Assembly (NCBI RefSeq): GCF_027943255.1
Contig: NC_072895.1
Location: 83,020,001 to 83,084,000, forward strand
Source: Anastrepha obliqua
Lineage: Eukaryota; Arthropoda; Insecta; Diptera; Tephritidae
DNA: 64,000 nt
Reading direction: 5' to 3'
The position numbers and the translations under genes are program-made. Positions 32,856 through 44,004 of the stretch are shown here, piece by piece. The notes beneath the pieces are model-generated. The model did not search any database and was not told the origin of the DNA. It saw only the letters and a list, made by a program, of their open reading frames with translations. How positions within the stretch are numbered: the first letter of the stretch is position 1; the number at the start of each line of letters is the position of its first letter.

Positions 32856-32965
32856 GAAATGAAATTCTTAGAATATAATATTATAGAAAAATTTAAAAAG
32901 TATTAAATAGAAACCTTTACGCCACAGTTTCTGTTTTATTTTTGTTTTAAATTTTCTTTATTCAA

Positions 32966-33259
32966 TTATTCGTCATTCGAAAAAATATGTATTTCAGTTC
33001 CTCTACGTGTTTCAGCCCATACCTGACAAGGGAAAATAAAAATGTATTTCTATAAACATCACAAAAAAAACCATTATTAACCTTAATCCATTTTGCTGCC
33101 GTTCTAACTGGTGGTCCCAAGCAATTCAGCTCCGTTGTAAATTCTTTCCATTTTTTTACTACTTGAACTTTTGTGTAAATCCCTTTTGCGAATTGTGGAT
33201 TCTCTTCCATTAATGCAACTAGCCTTTCTAATTGCTGTTTGGTATTCACGACTTTCGAC
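32966..33259 (-). pseudogene. Myb/SANT-like gene of the Harbinger element, two exons visible
   Basis: Exon at 33259-33082 follows a TTTATGCAG acceptor and encodes SKVVNTKQQLERLVALMEE through TAAKWIK, a trihelix Myb/SANT-like domain with spaced Trp residues. A GTTAAT...TTGTCAG intron (33081-33023) can be removed in phase 0 to continue VWAETRRGTEIHIFSNDE and a TAA at 32966. Read without splicing, the frame diverges. In Harbinger elements this protein binds DNA and brings the transposase to the ends. The first exon (upstream of 33259) was not identified, so the gene is incomplete. Confidence 0.65.
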
Positions 33260-33493
33260 CTGCATAAAATTAACAAAATTAGTATATATTTATTTAACAT
33301 TTAAATAACATTTTAAGTTTTCCCACAATACGCTACACGATCGAAAGCAAAATTGCATTCGACTCTAAATTCGGTATACAACGAAAATTTCGACAGCGTT
33401 ACACCGCTCATAATACCAAATTGACATTCGATTTTCGATCTTCGACAACCAACGAATATCGAAGATCGAATCCAACTCATAATAGGGGCGAAT

Positions 33494-34284
33494 GACTCAC
33501 CATACTACAGAAATTCCAAAGTGTTGTTGTGCAGGTAAATATTAAATAAAAAAAGTAATAAGAATAAAAGAAATAAGGTGTCAATATTTTTAGCAATATA
33601 ACAAGCTAAGGAAACCGCATCAAGAAAAATATTTTTGTGGTCCATTTTAATGTGTATGTATTGTATGTATGTATGTATGTAGCTGAAGTGTGCTTGCATG
33701 TTAATTATTTGATTGACATCGGCCTTGCTTCGACTGTCAAATTCATTTACATTGAAAACGAAAGTTGAACGCAAATTGATTTTTAAGGCTACTTGCAGTC
33801 AGTAGTGCGGGTGGAAATGCATTAGGTTACCTTTGGGTGGCCTAATTAATTTAATGAAATGTGTCCGCAAATGCAATGGTTGATTTCGCTACTAAAGAAT
33901 TTTTCAATAACAATTTATATTCGTGGGCTTTATAGTGCTTTTGACAACTGTAAGAGAATATTAACATTCAGTCGCACATATTTACACACATATGGGACTT
34001 GCAATAATATGTGTAACTTGGTGAGGTACGGGAAGAGTGAAGGTCATCTAATGAGTGGCTTTATACTTTTTAAAACGTATTGACGAATAGTATACTGCTT
34101 CTGGCCTTGTTTCAGAATAACAACGCTTGATATTTAAAAGAAAATTAATTACCAAAATAGAGGAACCTTTATAATGGGCCATCAGATTGGAGGTATCTTT
34201 CCAATAGGAGTTTTTTGGCAGATCAGGCGTGACTACTATCAAATATATAAATATATCCTTTTTTTAAGTATTCATTGGCATTTC
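33494..34284. other. Host-like DNA, no gene seen
   Basis: Contains a GTAT repeat near 33655-33680 and only short frames. Confidence 0.4.
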
Positions 34285-35615
34285 ATCATCGAAAGACTTA
34301 CGCCTCAACAAGGTTTACAAATCGTGCCGATTGTATTACGAAAATCAACACTAGGTGAAAAGTGTTCATCGCGCGCTCAGGGTACATAACCGTCCTACCG
34401 CACACGCTATTCGCCAAATCATCGGCAAAATTTAGAATCATTTTACATTATTGGATTATACTCGACTAATAAGACTACACGGCCGACTAAGACGGCCGCC
34501 GTAGCCGAATGGGTTGGTGCGTGACTACCATTCGGAATTCACAGAGAGAACGTAGGTTCGAATCTCGGTGAAACACCAAAATTAAGAAAACCATTTTTCT
34601 AATAGCGGTCGCCCCTCGGCAGGCAATGGCAAACCTCCGAGTGTATTTCTGCCTTGAAAAAGCTCCTCATAAAAATATCTGCCGTTCGGAGTCGGCTTAA
34701 AACTGTAGGCCCCTCCATTTGTGGAACAACATCAAGACGCACACAACAAATAGGAGGAGGAGCTCGGCCAAACTCCCAAAAAGGGTGTACGAGCCAATTA
34801 TACATATATAATATATATAATAAGACTACATACAGCACAAAATGACGAGAATATTGCGGCAGTAAATGAGAGTTTTGCCGAAGACACCGAAGAATCGATT
34901 TGGCACCGCTCAACAACAACTTCGCCTATATTATTGCACTACTTGGGCGATTTTAAGTAAAGATCTTGGTTCGAAAGCCTAAAAAATACAGCTAGTCCAA
35001 GATTTGAAGCTGGCCGATCATCCAAAGCGTTATAATTTCAGTCGTTGGGCTCTTGAAAAACTCTCCGAAGATTCGTATTTTGAGACCCGAATTTTGTTCA
35101 GCGCTGAGATCCATTTTTGGCTTAATGGCTACGTCAAGGAATCATCGGCCCATATTTCTTCAAAGACGAGGTTGGCGGCAATTTAACAGTGAATGGCGAA
35201 CGCTATCGCACCACGATAAACGACTTTTGGATGCCGGAAATTCAAGCTCGTGATCTCCACAACATTTGGTTCCAACAAGACAGCGGACGGCGCTACTTGC
35301 CATACAGCCCGTGAAACAATGGATTTACTGCGTAGTCGTTCCGGTGAGCAATTTATCTCTCGTCTTGGACCAGTGGATTGACCACCAAGATTGTGTAATG
35401 GCACACCGTAGGACTGTTATACGTGGAGGTATGTAAAGCGTAAGTGCTTTGTGGATAAACCAGCTTCGATTGAGGCACTGAAACCCAACACTATTCACGA
35501 GATAGCGACCGAAGTCCTTCAGGGAGTCACTCAAAATTGATGTTTACGGATGGCCGTATTATGGCGCAGTTGCGGCCAACATTTGAAAAGAATTAGCTTA
35601 AAAAAAAGTTATAAT
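34285..35615 (+). pseudogene. DD41D mariner transposase, split by a SINE
   Basis: The N-terminal part (LTPQQGLQIVPIV, then VHNRPTAHAIRQIIGK) lies at 34300-34479 and resumes after the SINE at 34831 with an ENIAAVNESFAEDTEESI segment. Downstream are LADHPKRYNFSRWALEKLSED, a SAEIHFWLNGYVKE segment (first Asp lost), NIWFQQDSG (second Asp) and DKPASIEALKPNTIHEIATE, with multiple frameshifts. The C-terminal stretch ends near 35615, where it meets the oppositely oriented Mos1-like element tail to tail. Confidence 0.75.
34480..34817 (+). mobile_element. tRNA-derived SINE with 13-bp TSD, inside a mariner
   Basis: The A-box-like TAGCCGAATGGGTTGGTGCG and B-box GGTTCGAATCTC are both clear here. TAATAAGACTACA is duplicated exactly at 34467-34479 and 34818-34830. 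The first 20 bp contain an extra CGGCCGACTAAGACGGCCG not seen in the other copies. Because it interrupts a DD41D coding region, it is younger than that mariner. Confidence 0.92.
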
Positions 35616-36830
35616 AATGCGATTTAAGTCAAATATGCGCCGGTTTGTTCGATGACGAGTTCCCAACGAGATGCCAACTTCATAATGCCCCTCTTATAGA
35701 AGCTCGCTTCCCTATTATCAAAAAACTTGGAGAGCCAATTTTCACAGGACTCTCTTGAGGACAACTTCCGACTACCAAGCTCGTTCGCCATGGACAGAAA
35801 TAGGTGGTAATCACTTGGTGCGAGATCCGAACTATACGGTGGATGCAAAAGAATCTCCCATCCGAGCTCCCGGATCTTCTGGCGCGTCACCAAAGATGTG
35901 TGTTCCATGGCGTTGTCCTGATGGAAGACAATTCGGCCTCTGTTGATCAAAGATGGCCTCTTCTGCATGAGTGCTGCATTCAAGCGGTCCAGTTGTTGGC
36001 AGTACAGGTCCGAATTGAGCGTTTGGCCATAGGGGAGCAGCTCATAGTGGATGATTCCCTGCCAATCCCACCAAACACACAGAAGAACCTTCCTGGCCGT
36101 CAATTCAGGCTTGGCCACCGTCTGGGCAGCTTCACCGCTTTTCGACCACGACCGTTTGCGCTTCACGTTATCGTAAGTGACCCACTTTTCATCGCCAGTC
36201 ACCATCCGCTTCAAAAACGGGTCGATTTTGTTGCGATTCAGAAGCGATTCGCATGCATCGATACGGGCAAAAATTTTTTTTTGCGTCAAGTTGTGTGCCA
36301 CCCATACATCGAGCTTCTTTTTGAATCCAAGCTTCTTCAAATGGTTTATAACGGTTTGATGACTCATGCCCAGCTCTTGGCCGATGCTACGGCTGCTACT
36401 ATGCTGGTCTCTTTCGATCAATTCAGCGATTTTATCGCAATTTTCGACGACAGGCCTTCCGGACCGTGGCGCATCTTCGATCACCTCTGCACCAGAACGA
36501 AAACGTTGAAACCATCGTTGTGCGGTGGAAATGGAAACTGTATCGGGTCCATAAACTGCACAAATTTTATTGGCAGCATGAGATGCATTTTTGCCTTTAT
36601 CGTAGTAGTACTGTAAAATATGCCGTATTTTCTCTTTATTTTGCTCCATGTTTGCGACGCTATAACTCACGAACGACTAAAAGCAAACAACAATTAATCA
36701 AACACGTGTTAGCACGTGAAAAGAGCTTTCCAAAAAGCTCTAGCGTGAACCGATGCGACGAATACAACTAGAACTACGCGCTTGCAAAGACAAGCTTGCG
36801 GAAATACCGCAAGACTTTTTTGACAACCTT
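35616..36830 (-). mobile_element. Mos1-like mariner, 3' terminal repeat missing
   Basis: The 5' terminal repeat, read on the minus strand from 36830, is AAGGTTGTCAAAAAAGTC followed by TTGCGGTATTTCCGC, next to TA at 36831-36832. After the transposase stop at 35624 the sequence passes directly into the 3' end of a + strand DD41D element, and no inverted partner repeat is found. Confidence 0.75.
35624..36649 (-). CDS. Mos1-like (mauritiana-type) mariner transposase, open frame
   Basis: Start ATG at 36649 (MEQNKEKIRHILQYYYDKG); the frame is open 7 codons further up to a GTG. Length 341 aa, close to the roughly 345 aa normal for the family. Two HTH regions (TAQRWFQRFRSG; SRSIGQELGMSHQTVINHL) sit around the GRPVVEN linker. 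The catalytic Asp are at MVTGDEKWVTYD, VFHQDNAMEHT and YSSDLAPSDYHLF (DD34D). Two oddities in conserved blocks: NARPH has become NAMEH, and YSPDLAPSD has become YSSDLAPSD. The protein ends WELVIEQTGAYLT. It is the best-preserved transposase in the window, but it lacks a right partner repeat, so it could act only in trans. Confidence 0.88.
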   Translation of the reverse strand: MEQNKEKIRHILQYYYDKGKNASHAANKICAVYGPDTVSISTAQRWFQRFRSGAEVIEDAPRSGRPVVENCDKIAELIERDQHSSSRSIGQELGMSHQTVINHLKKLGFKKKLDVWVAHNLTQKKIFARIDACESLLNRNKIDPFLKRMVTGDEKWVTYDNVKRKRSWSKSGEAAQTVAKPELTARKVLLCVWWDWQGIIHYELLPYGQTLNSDLYCQQLDRLNAALMQKRPSLINRGRIVFHQDNAMEHTSLVTRQKIRELGWEILLHPPYSSDLAPSDYHLFLSMANELGSRKLSSRESCENWLSKFFDNREASFYKRGIMKLASRWELVIEQTGAYLT

Positions 36831-36834
36831 TAAT

Positions 36835-37330
36835 ATTAGATTAATGGCAGATGCTTTATGAGCTGCTTCCGAACCGATGAAGCTGTGAAGCTTATTTTTG
36901 AAATGTATTATAAGAACGTTGCCAGCTGGCCATAAGTCAGTACCATATCTGCGCAGAATGAAATGTGCCGCTTAACGCTTGAACAATATTGGAAAGTGCG
37001 TCGTGATGTGTTGCCCAAGCTGTGCCATTACCGAAAAAAGTATTTCTATATGAAAGCCTGTTTGAGAAGAGCTGCTAGCAAAACAAAAAAAAAAAAACAC
37101 CGGTGATAATGAAGCTACTGAGCTCGATTGCTGTAAATGGGCTAGTATTCAATTTCAGCTATTTCAGCATCAAACTGATGAAAACTTAACCAAACTTTGG
37201 CTTCAACAGGATGGCACATCATCCCAAACAGGCCATCCAACAATCGAGCTTTTGCGCACGATAATCTGTTTTCAAACCATCTAGGGGAACCCATTGAATA
37301 TCGATCTAGAAATTACGGTGAATATAAAAC
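36835..37330 (+). pseudogene. DD41D mariner remnant
   Basis: N-terminal snippet EAVKLIFEMYYKNVASWP (36888-36943) and, after a gap with other sequence, a KLWLQQDGTSSQ segment with TIELLRT (37190-37265), the region of the second catalytic Asp. Most of the protein is missing. Confidence 0.45.
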
Positions 37331-38455
37331 TATAAACTTGTATTAGGAATGTCTATTATGCTTTGTAATGCCATTATTCTTTATATGTATGTAGATACAT
37401 ATAAAAAAAGTGGCGTTTTCCAAAGATACTTGCATTAGGAGCACCCCGTTCGTATGTATAAGAATGTAACTTCACTAATACACTGACGTAGAAGACCGAT
37501 TTTGCATCCTGTGCCGAGAAGGCGGATAATATTTGCATGACTTAACGGTATTTGGGTCGCGGATTTTGCTATTGATATGTTGTCAATATTTTGTTATTCA
37601 CACACATACACTAGTCGGAAATCGAATATAGTAGTCATGTCTCTGTTTTTTTCGTTACGGTGCCTTGTTGTTGCTTGTATGCACGACTTGCATGCGAGTA
37701 TTCCCAACAATAATCGCGGACATCGTTTGGCATGAAATAATATACTCGCGCTTGTAGTTGCTGTGTAGTCACTGTCTATCATCCTTCAGCGTTTTCATGC
37801 GAGCACTTGATGCCTTAATACAAGCACTTACATACATACATATGCATATACACAAACACATATATAAAAACTGGAACACCCACACAAACGAAAAACCAAG
37901 TAGGAAATGAAGCTGAGGCAAACCTAAGCATAGATATAGGTCAATTAAAAGACGTTCCTATATATTGGTTTTCGTAGGAATTCCACTATTTTTGCTAGTA
38001 GACAGCAGCGATTTAGTCACAGGATGCTTCTCCTGACTAATGGCCAAATATTCAAAAACATCATCCAGGTACTATTTATATTTCTGCGTATTTTTAAAAT
38101 CTCAGTTTTCAGGGAATTAATACGAGTTTTTTGAACACGATCGATGATTGTGATTAGACCACTGTGGCACCGAAGTTATAAATTGGGAATGTGGCAAAGG
38201 TATATGTTGGACATTTTTTGCACTGGAAAATGAAACAAATTAAAGTACTGAAAAATGCCACTAATCGTGCATCATTGAAAAAAATACACACCACGAAATT
38301 ATCATACAGACACCTTTTATTTTTTCGCCGACGAAATTTCGAATTTTCTTTGTATTGTATAAAAGAAAAAAAAAACAAAAACCGTGAATTCGTTATATGG
38401 AGAAAGATCGCAATACTTTCGGTGGAAAAAAATAACAAAAAAAATTTTACTCTAC
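37331..38455. other. Host-like DNA, no gene seen
   Basis: Short frames only. Contains ATAC repeats near 37830-37865 and A/T-rich DNA near the LINE 3' end. Confidence 0.4.
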
Positions 38456-38456
38456 A

Positions 38457-40935
38457 AAAATTTCATCTTCTTCTTCATTGGCGCGATAACCACTTAAGCG
38501 ATTTTGGTCGAGTTTAAAATTTATTTATCGTGCTAACCGGCGCCAGTTGGACACACCAAGTGAAACCAAGTCCTTCTCCACCTCATCTTCCCAACGCAGA
38601 GGAGGCCTTCCTCTTCCTTTGCTACCAGCAGCTGGTACCGCATCGAATACTTTCAGAGCCGGAGGGTTTGTATACATTTGGACGGCTTGACCCACCCAAC
38701 TTAGCCGCTGGGCACAATGTCTATGCCGTCGTAAATCTCAATCAGCTCATTGTTCCATCGCCTGCGTATTCGCCGTCACCAACGTACAAAGGTCCAAAAA
38801 TCTTCCACAGAATCTTTCTTTCGAACACTTCAAGGGACGCCTCGTCGGATGTTGTTATCGTTGAAGCTTCTGCACCTTATGTTAGGACGGACATGATGAG
38901 AGTCTTATAGAGCGCTAGTTTTGTTCGTCGAGAGAGGACTTTACTACTCAATTGCCTACTTAGTCCAAAGTAGCACTTGTTGGCATGAGAGACTCTACGT
39001 TGGATTTCAAGGCTGACATTGTTATCGGTGTTAATGCTGGTAACTAAATAAACGAAGTCTTTAGAATCGACAAAGAGATGGTATCGATTCTCTTTTCATG
39101 GGTCTTTTCCAACGTATTGCATATTGTGAATATTTGGTCCATGGTAGACTTTCCAGGTACAAAGCCACACTGATAAGGTCCAATCAGTTGGTTGACGGTG
39201 GGCTTCAGCCTTTCACACAATACGCTCGCTAGAACCTTATTGGCGATATTTAAAAGACTAAGCCCGCGGTAATTGGCACAGATTGCAGGATCCCCCTTCT
39301 TATGGATTGGGCAGAGCACACTTAAACTCCAATCGGCAGGCATGCTTTCATCCGACCATATTTTGCATAGGAGCTGATGCATGCACCTTATCAGCTCATC
39401 ACCGCCATGTTTAAATAGCTCAGCCGGCAGTCCGTCGGCGCCCGCGGCTTTGTTGTTCTTTAGGCGCGTTATTGCTATTCTCATCTCGTCATGATCGGGT
39501 AGCGGAACGACAACTCCGTCGTCAACGATTGGGGTATCGGGATCTTCACATTCTCTGTGACATGCGCAGCTATCACTATTAAGTAGGTTCGAGAAGTGTT
39601 CCCTCCAAAATTTAAGAATGCTCTGGATGTCAATCACCAGATCGCCGTCTTTGTTCTTACAGGAAAATGCCCCGGTCTTAAAACCTTCTGTAAGCCGCCG
39701 AATTTTCTGGTAGAATTTTCGGGCGTTGTTCCTATTGGCCAGCATCTCAAGCTCCTCGCACTCACGTATTTCGTCCTCTCGTTTCTTCTGTCGGATAATA
39801 CGTCTCTCTTCCTTTTTCAGCTCTCTGTAGCGATCCCACATGGCTCGCGTTGCGCCCGATCGCAGCGTGGCTCTATAGGCGGCATCCTTTCTTTCTGCGG
39901 TAGCATGACATTCCTCGTCGTACCAATTGTTTTTTCGGGCTCGCCGGAATCCGATTTATTCTTCGGCGGCGGTACGTAGGGAACGAGAAATGTTGCTCCA
40001 TTGTTCGTGGATACCGGTTTGTTGGGCAGTGCTCTCCGAGAGCAGGAGTGAGAGTCGAGTGGCGAATCTTCTGGCTGTCTGTTGTGATTACAGCTTTTCG
40101 ATGTCGAACATTCTTTGCGTAGGTAGATGTATTTTTTTTGCTGCACAGAGGCGTGTGCGCAGTTTGGCTGCAACAAGGTAGTGATCCGAGTCAATGTTGG
40201 GTCCTCGGATCGTACGTACATCTAATACACTAGAAGCGTGTCTTCCATCTATCACAACATGATCGATCTGGTTTGGTGTTTTTCGATCAGGGGACAGCCA
40301 GGTGGCTTGGTGAATCTTCTTATGCTGGAATCTGGTGCTTCAGACTACCATGTTTCGGGCCCCGGCGAGATCGATCAGCCTCTGTCTGTTACCCGATGTT
40401 TCGTTGTGCAGGCTGAATTTTCCGACTATGGGACCAAAAATTCCCTCCTTGCCCACCTTGGCGTTGAAGTCGCCAACCACGATTTTTATGTCGTGGTGGG
40501 GGCAGCGCTCATAGGAACGTTCCAAGTGTTCATAGAAGGAATCTTTGGTCGCATCGTCCTTCTCTTCCGTCGGGGCGTGGTCGCAAATTAGCGAGATGTT
40601 AAAAAACGGGCTTTGATGCGGATTGCTGCGAGACGCTCGGCCACCGGAGTAAACGACAGTACTTGGCGACGAAGTCTCTCTCCCACAACAAATCCGACAC
40701 CGAATTTGCGCTCCTTTACATAGCAGCTATATTAGACGTCGCAAGGTCCTATGGTTTTCTTACCTTGCCCCGTCCATCGCATCTCTTGGATGGCAATGAT
40801 GTCAGCCTTTACTCTCACGAGGACATCAACCAGCCGAGCAGAGGCACCTTCCCCATTAAGGGGCTGGACATTGCAAGTGCATGCCTTAAAATCATATTCT
40901 TTAGGCAACCCCTGCACCATCAGTATAAGAAGTTC
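38457..40935 (-). pseudogene. RTE-like LINE: endonuclease plus deleted reverse transcriptase
   Basis: Read on the minus strand: the endonuclease starts near 40920 with KACTCNVQPLNGEGASARL, then IIAIQEMRWTG (catalytic Glu), KIVVGDFNAKVG, TPNQIDHVVIDGR and NIDSDHYLVAAKL, which hold the catalytic Asp/Asn/His residues. The RT follows: YRELKKEERRIIRQ, NKAAGADGLPAELFKHGG, PIHKKGDPAICANYRGLSLL, VNQLIGPYQCGFVPGKSTMD. At about 39060-39085 palm motif A (HLFVD-like) jumps straight to KDFVYLVTSINTDNN, so palm motifs A to C including YADD are deleted. The tail then runs normally (ALYKTLIMSVLT, EVFERKILWKIFG, RGRPPLRWEDEVEKDL) to a GAAGAAGAAG end near 38460. A few stops and frameshifts lie in the endonuclease. 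Confidence 0.85.
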
Positions 40936-41309
40936 TTATCCGAGGCTTTGTATATCTTTTCATTAGGACGATTTTTAAGTGGCGGGTTCGAAACCCTGCG
41001 CACAACCAGCTATCCTGGGATGCTTCGCCTTCTCACGTTAGCTCACTCACGAACGGGTGTTCGGAAGCTACCATATACTGAAGAATCGTTCTGGCCACTG
41101 CTAAGTGAATGGCGATCAGTAACTTTCCCCACTTGCGTGGACTTCTATATATGGAACCATCGTCCGCGTTTGCTTAGTTGAACAAAATATAAAATTCTAC
41201 ATCGATTTCGACACACTCAAAGCTACGTATTTTCAATTCAAATGTAAAATCGGTTCTTTTGTATGGCTGTGATACCTGACTCATGACAGACTTGCTCGCA
41301 AATAAGGTG

Positions 41310-41660
41310 CAAGTTTTTGTTCATTATTGTTCATGACGTTTACTGGGAATTTGTTGGCCCAGAAAAATCAACAACAGGAGCTTTGGGTGAATTGTAAGCA
41401 GTTACCTATCCAGACTGAAATAAAGCAGAAGAAGTGGAGGTGAATTAGCCATACTCTTCAAGACGATCCCACAGAAATATGCAGGCAAGCACTCGATTGG
41501 GACCCACAAGGCAGTTGAAAAAAGGGCGCCCTAGATGTACTTGGAAGAGAACTCTCGAAAAAGAACTTAAGGCTGCAGGGAAATCTTTCAAAGAATCGTG
41601 ACCATTGGACGAGTTTTGTAGACGCTATATGTCCCATCAGGAAGGACAGGAATTAAGAGA
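41310..41660 (+). pseudogene. RTE-like LINE, C-terminal tail
   Basis: The translation includes ELWVNCKQLPIQTEIKQKKW, then ISHTLQDDPTEICRQALDWDPQG and KKGRPRCTWKRTLEKELKAAG. This is the GHTLRKP...ALxWNPQGKRKRGRPxxTW tail of the RTE-type family also seen at 7557 and 24427 on the opposite strand. Several stops. Confidence 0.7.
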
Positions 41661-42700
41661 GAATGACAAAATGAGATTTTTTCGTTGTCGATAACCCATT
41701 CCTGCAGAGTACTCGCATGTACTCAGACACACTTACATGTTTGTATTGTGAATGCATAAATTTTCATCGCTCGAAAACATATTTACGTTTTGTTCTTCTA
41801 CTCAAACATTCAAGTCATTTACTTGCTCACTTTGTTGTTGGTTTATTCCGCAGCAGCAGCATATTCTTCCCAGCGTTGTAATAATCGCTTGTGCGCGCAT
41901 ACAAAATATTATAGTCTATTTTTTTTTTCTGGCATTTTGTCGCCTGTAATTCGATTCGAGTTGGGTGCAGAAGCAGCAACGGCAACAAAATACTGATGAG
42001 CCTGACAAGTAGCGGAAGTTGCAAATTTAATATGGCGATGCAAAAGTGCAGGCAGATCCAAAAATATGGCGCTGTTAGACTGGCAGCTAGATCAAACGCT
42101 CACTTGGCGGCGTACGTGTAGTGTTGCATGCCACAACACCGCAAAACCGTGTGCATGTGCGCGTGTGTGCGTGTGTTCTCTGTTATGCAAACAAAGTGAC
42201 TTCTGTTCACATTCTGCCACATGCACCCGGCTAGTAGGAGCACCTAGCAGCTTCATTTGTAAGTATGTAATAAAATATGGCTTGACTGTGTTTGGCGCTG
42301 CTATGACAAAAAAGCGGCAATTCATTTTATATCCCTGTTATGTGTAGGTATGTAGCCTTGTGGCAGTTGCTTCCATGGGTGGTGTAGTTGTGTTGATGTT
42401 GTTATTGTTTTGACTCCTTTTTAATGCTGCATTATTTTTTAGTGACTCCGATTCATTCATCACCAGGCCATTTCATTCTGTTGGCGATGCTGTCATATTC
42501 GTACTTGCGCACATTTTTACACCTACTTGCAATGCGATTTTATTTGCTTCGGCGCGATTGTTATTGTCATTCAAATGTATAGATGTATGCATTAAAAACA
42601 GTTTTAATACCCTTCATACAAGTACTGCCATGTAAATAACAGTTGTCGATGGCCTTTCGGCTGTTTTGCTTAAAAAATGTCTTTGACTTATCTATCGGCT
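41661..42700. other. Host-like DNA, no gene seen
   Basis: Unique-looking, moderately GC (42040-42260), with a TG tract near 42155-42175. Frames are short and have no recognisable domain. Confidence 0.4.
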
Positions 42701-42714
42701 CCAGTTGATCTACA

Positions 42715-43780
42715 GCTAATTCTACTTATGAGTGGAAGTGGGCTCTTATTACACCAATTTTTAAAAGCAGAAATAAGAGTGATTTGAGCGATTCTAGATC
42801 CATTTCCAAGTTTTCGACAATCTCTAAGTTCTTTGAATGCAGTGTAAAAGATAAGATGTTTTTTGCTGTCAGAAGCTTAATATGTCCTAACCCGCACGAC
42901 TTCATCCCTGGTAGATCGACTGTTTAGAATTTCACTGTTTTCTCAGAAGATTGCATATACGCTTTTCAGAAAGGTTTTCAGGACGATCTGTGGCTATTAA
43001 CAGAGTTTTGCCCATAGAAAGTGGCCCGTCATCAACCAACCAACCAGCTGCCTACAGTCCCTTCTGCTTTATGACAGGGGGATTTGCGACAGTCGAAAAT
43101 GATAGGCAACACCACTTTTGTCCTTCTGTAACTATTCTCAGTCTGCCAAGATCGTTTATGGGTTGAAGTAACCCGTTTGCGAGGCTTTCATGGCTACTGA
43201 AGGAAGTGGCGGAATGGGCTCCGGGCAAAAGAAGTTGGTCTCAGAATCCATCCTAGCTAAGAGTCGCAGGTCTCTTTACCCGCGATACCCACTTGTCCCG
43301 GGACCCATGTTAGCATCGGAATATTAAGTCTACCGACAGAGTTCAGCCTGGATTTACAGGACTCAACTACCCAGTTTGTTAAGCGCAACAGTACAGAATT
43401 TACAAGTCCTTATACTCCTTTATAGGCATCCTTCATCTGGAGACCTTATCATGCCTATCGCATAACTCCAATTGAATGCACGTTCCCTTCGCTTTCATGA
43501 CCCCGTACGCTCATACTATTCGATATGTCTGCGCATTAATTTGAAATCTCTGCAGTCTCTTCTTTATTTTTCGTGTTTGATGTTATTCAAGGTGTTATGG
43601 ATTGTCCCTCCCTTTTAGAGCGAATCTTTCTTAATACCCCATCTATAACGCTTCGATATTTAGATGTGTTCCATATTGGCTTCATAAGTACTCTGTATGC
43701 TAGGAATGCACCCGTCATGTGAGCTCTGATCGAATTCAATACTAGTATAAATTTAAATAAGAAAATAAAATAGAAGTGGT
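42715..43780 (+). pseudogene. Jockey-like LINE RT, with an inverted LINE piece inside
   Basis: The 5' part (42735-43005) reads WALITPIFKSRNKSDLSDSR, then SISKFSTISKFFE, FFAVRSLICPNPHDFIPGRST, the early RT motifs of jockey-like elements. The 3' part (43400-43770) reads FKVLWIVPLLERIFLNTPSI then LRYLDVFHIGFISTLYARNAP, the C-terminal end of the same kind of protein. Between them, 43010-43395 is a minus-strand piece of a different LINE. The YADD-containing palm is missing. Confidence 0.6.
43010..43395 (-). pseudogene. I/LOA-like LINE fragment between RNase H and zinc knuckle
   Basis: Aligns block by block with 53880-54230: the AGAAAGTGGCCCGTCATCA block, the ATGACAG...GGTTTGCGACAGTCG block, the TACCCGCGATACCCAC block and the CCCGGGACCCATGTTAGCATC block. 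The last encodes WVPG, a family signature at the end of RNase H. Same strand as that copy. Confidence 0.7.
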
Positions 43781-44004
43781 TTGAACCCACCAAGTTTATC
43801 AAAATGAAAGCGAATACGTAAAGAATTTTTCATGGAAAAAACATTTTATTTGAATCGATGTCTGTCTTTTTTGCGAGTTCAAATCGTTCAGTGTTCACTT
43901 CGAATCATTTCAGAAATTTTTACTGATTAAATAAAATAAACATAAATAAATAAAATAATTTTGCTTAATCTTAATTAGTACACTGGTCGCTATTTATTGT
44001 TCTA
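43781..44004. other. Short AT-rich spacer
   Basis: No feature seen before the mariner end. Confidence 0.4.

Larger units (their letters stand above)
32245..33490. mobile_element. PIF/Harbinger element with 3-bp TSD
   Basis: The ends are inverted repeats: GGCCCTTATTATGAG with an ATTCGATCTTC block on the left, and CGCCCCTATTATGAG with ATTCGATCTTC read from the right. AAT is duplicated at 32242-32244 and 33491-33493. Inside are two divergent gene remnants, a transposase piece on + and a Myb/SANT-like DNA-binding gene on -, the gene pair typical of PIF/Harbinger. The length is about a third of an autonomous element, so most of the transposase is deleted. Confidence 0.8.

Noticed and set aside
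35804..36616. 270-residue open frame on the + strand
   Set aside because: It is the exact antisense of the Mos1-like transposase on the minus strand and has no domain of its own.
38154..38517. Overlapping 94- and 108-residue frames on both strands
   Set aside because: Low-complexity Lys/Asn and Phe translations of A/T-rich DNA next to the LINE 3' end.
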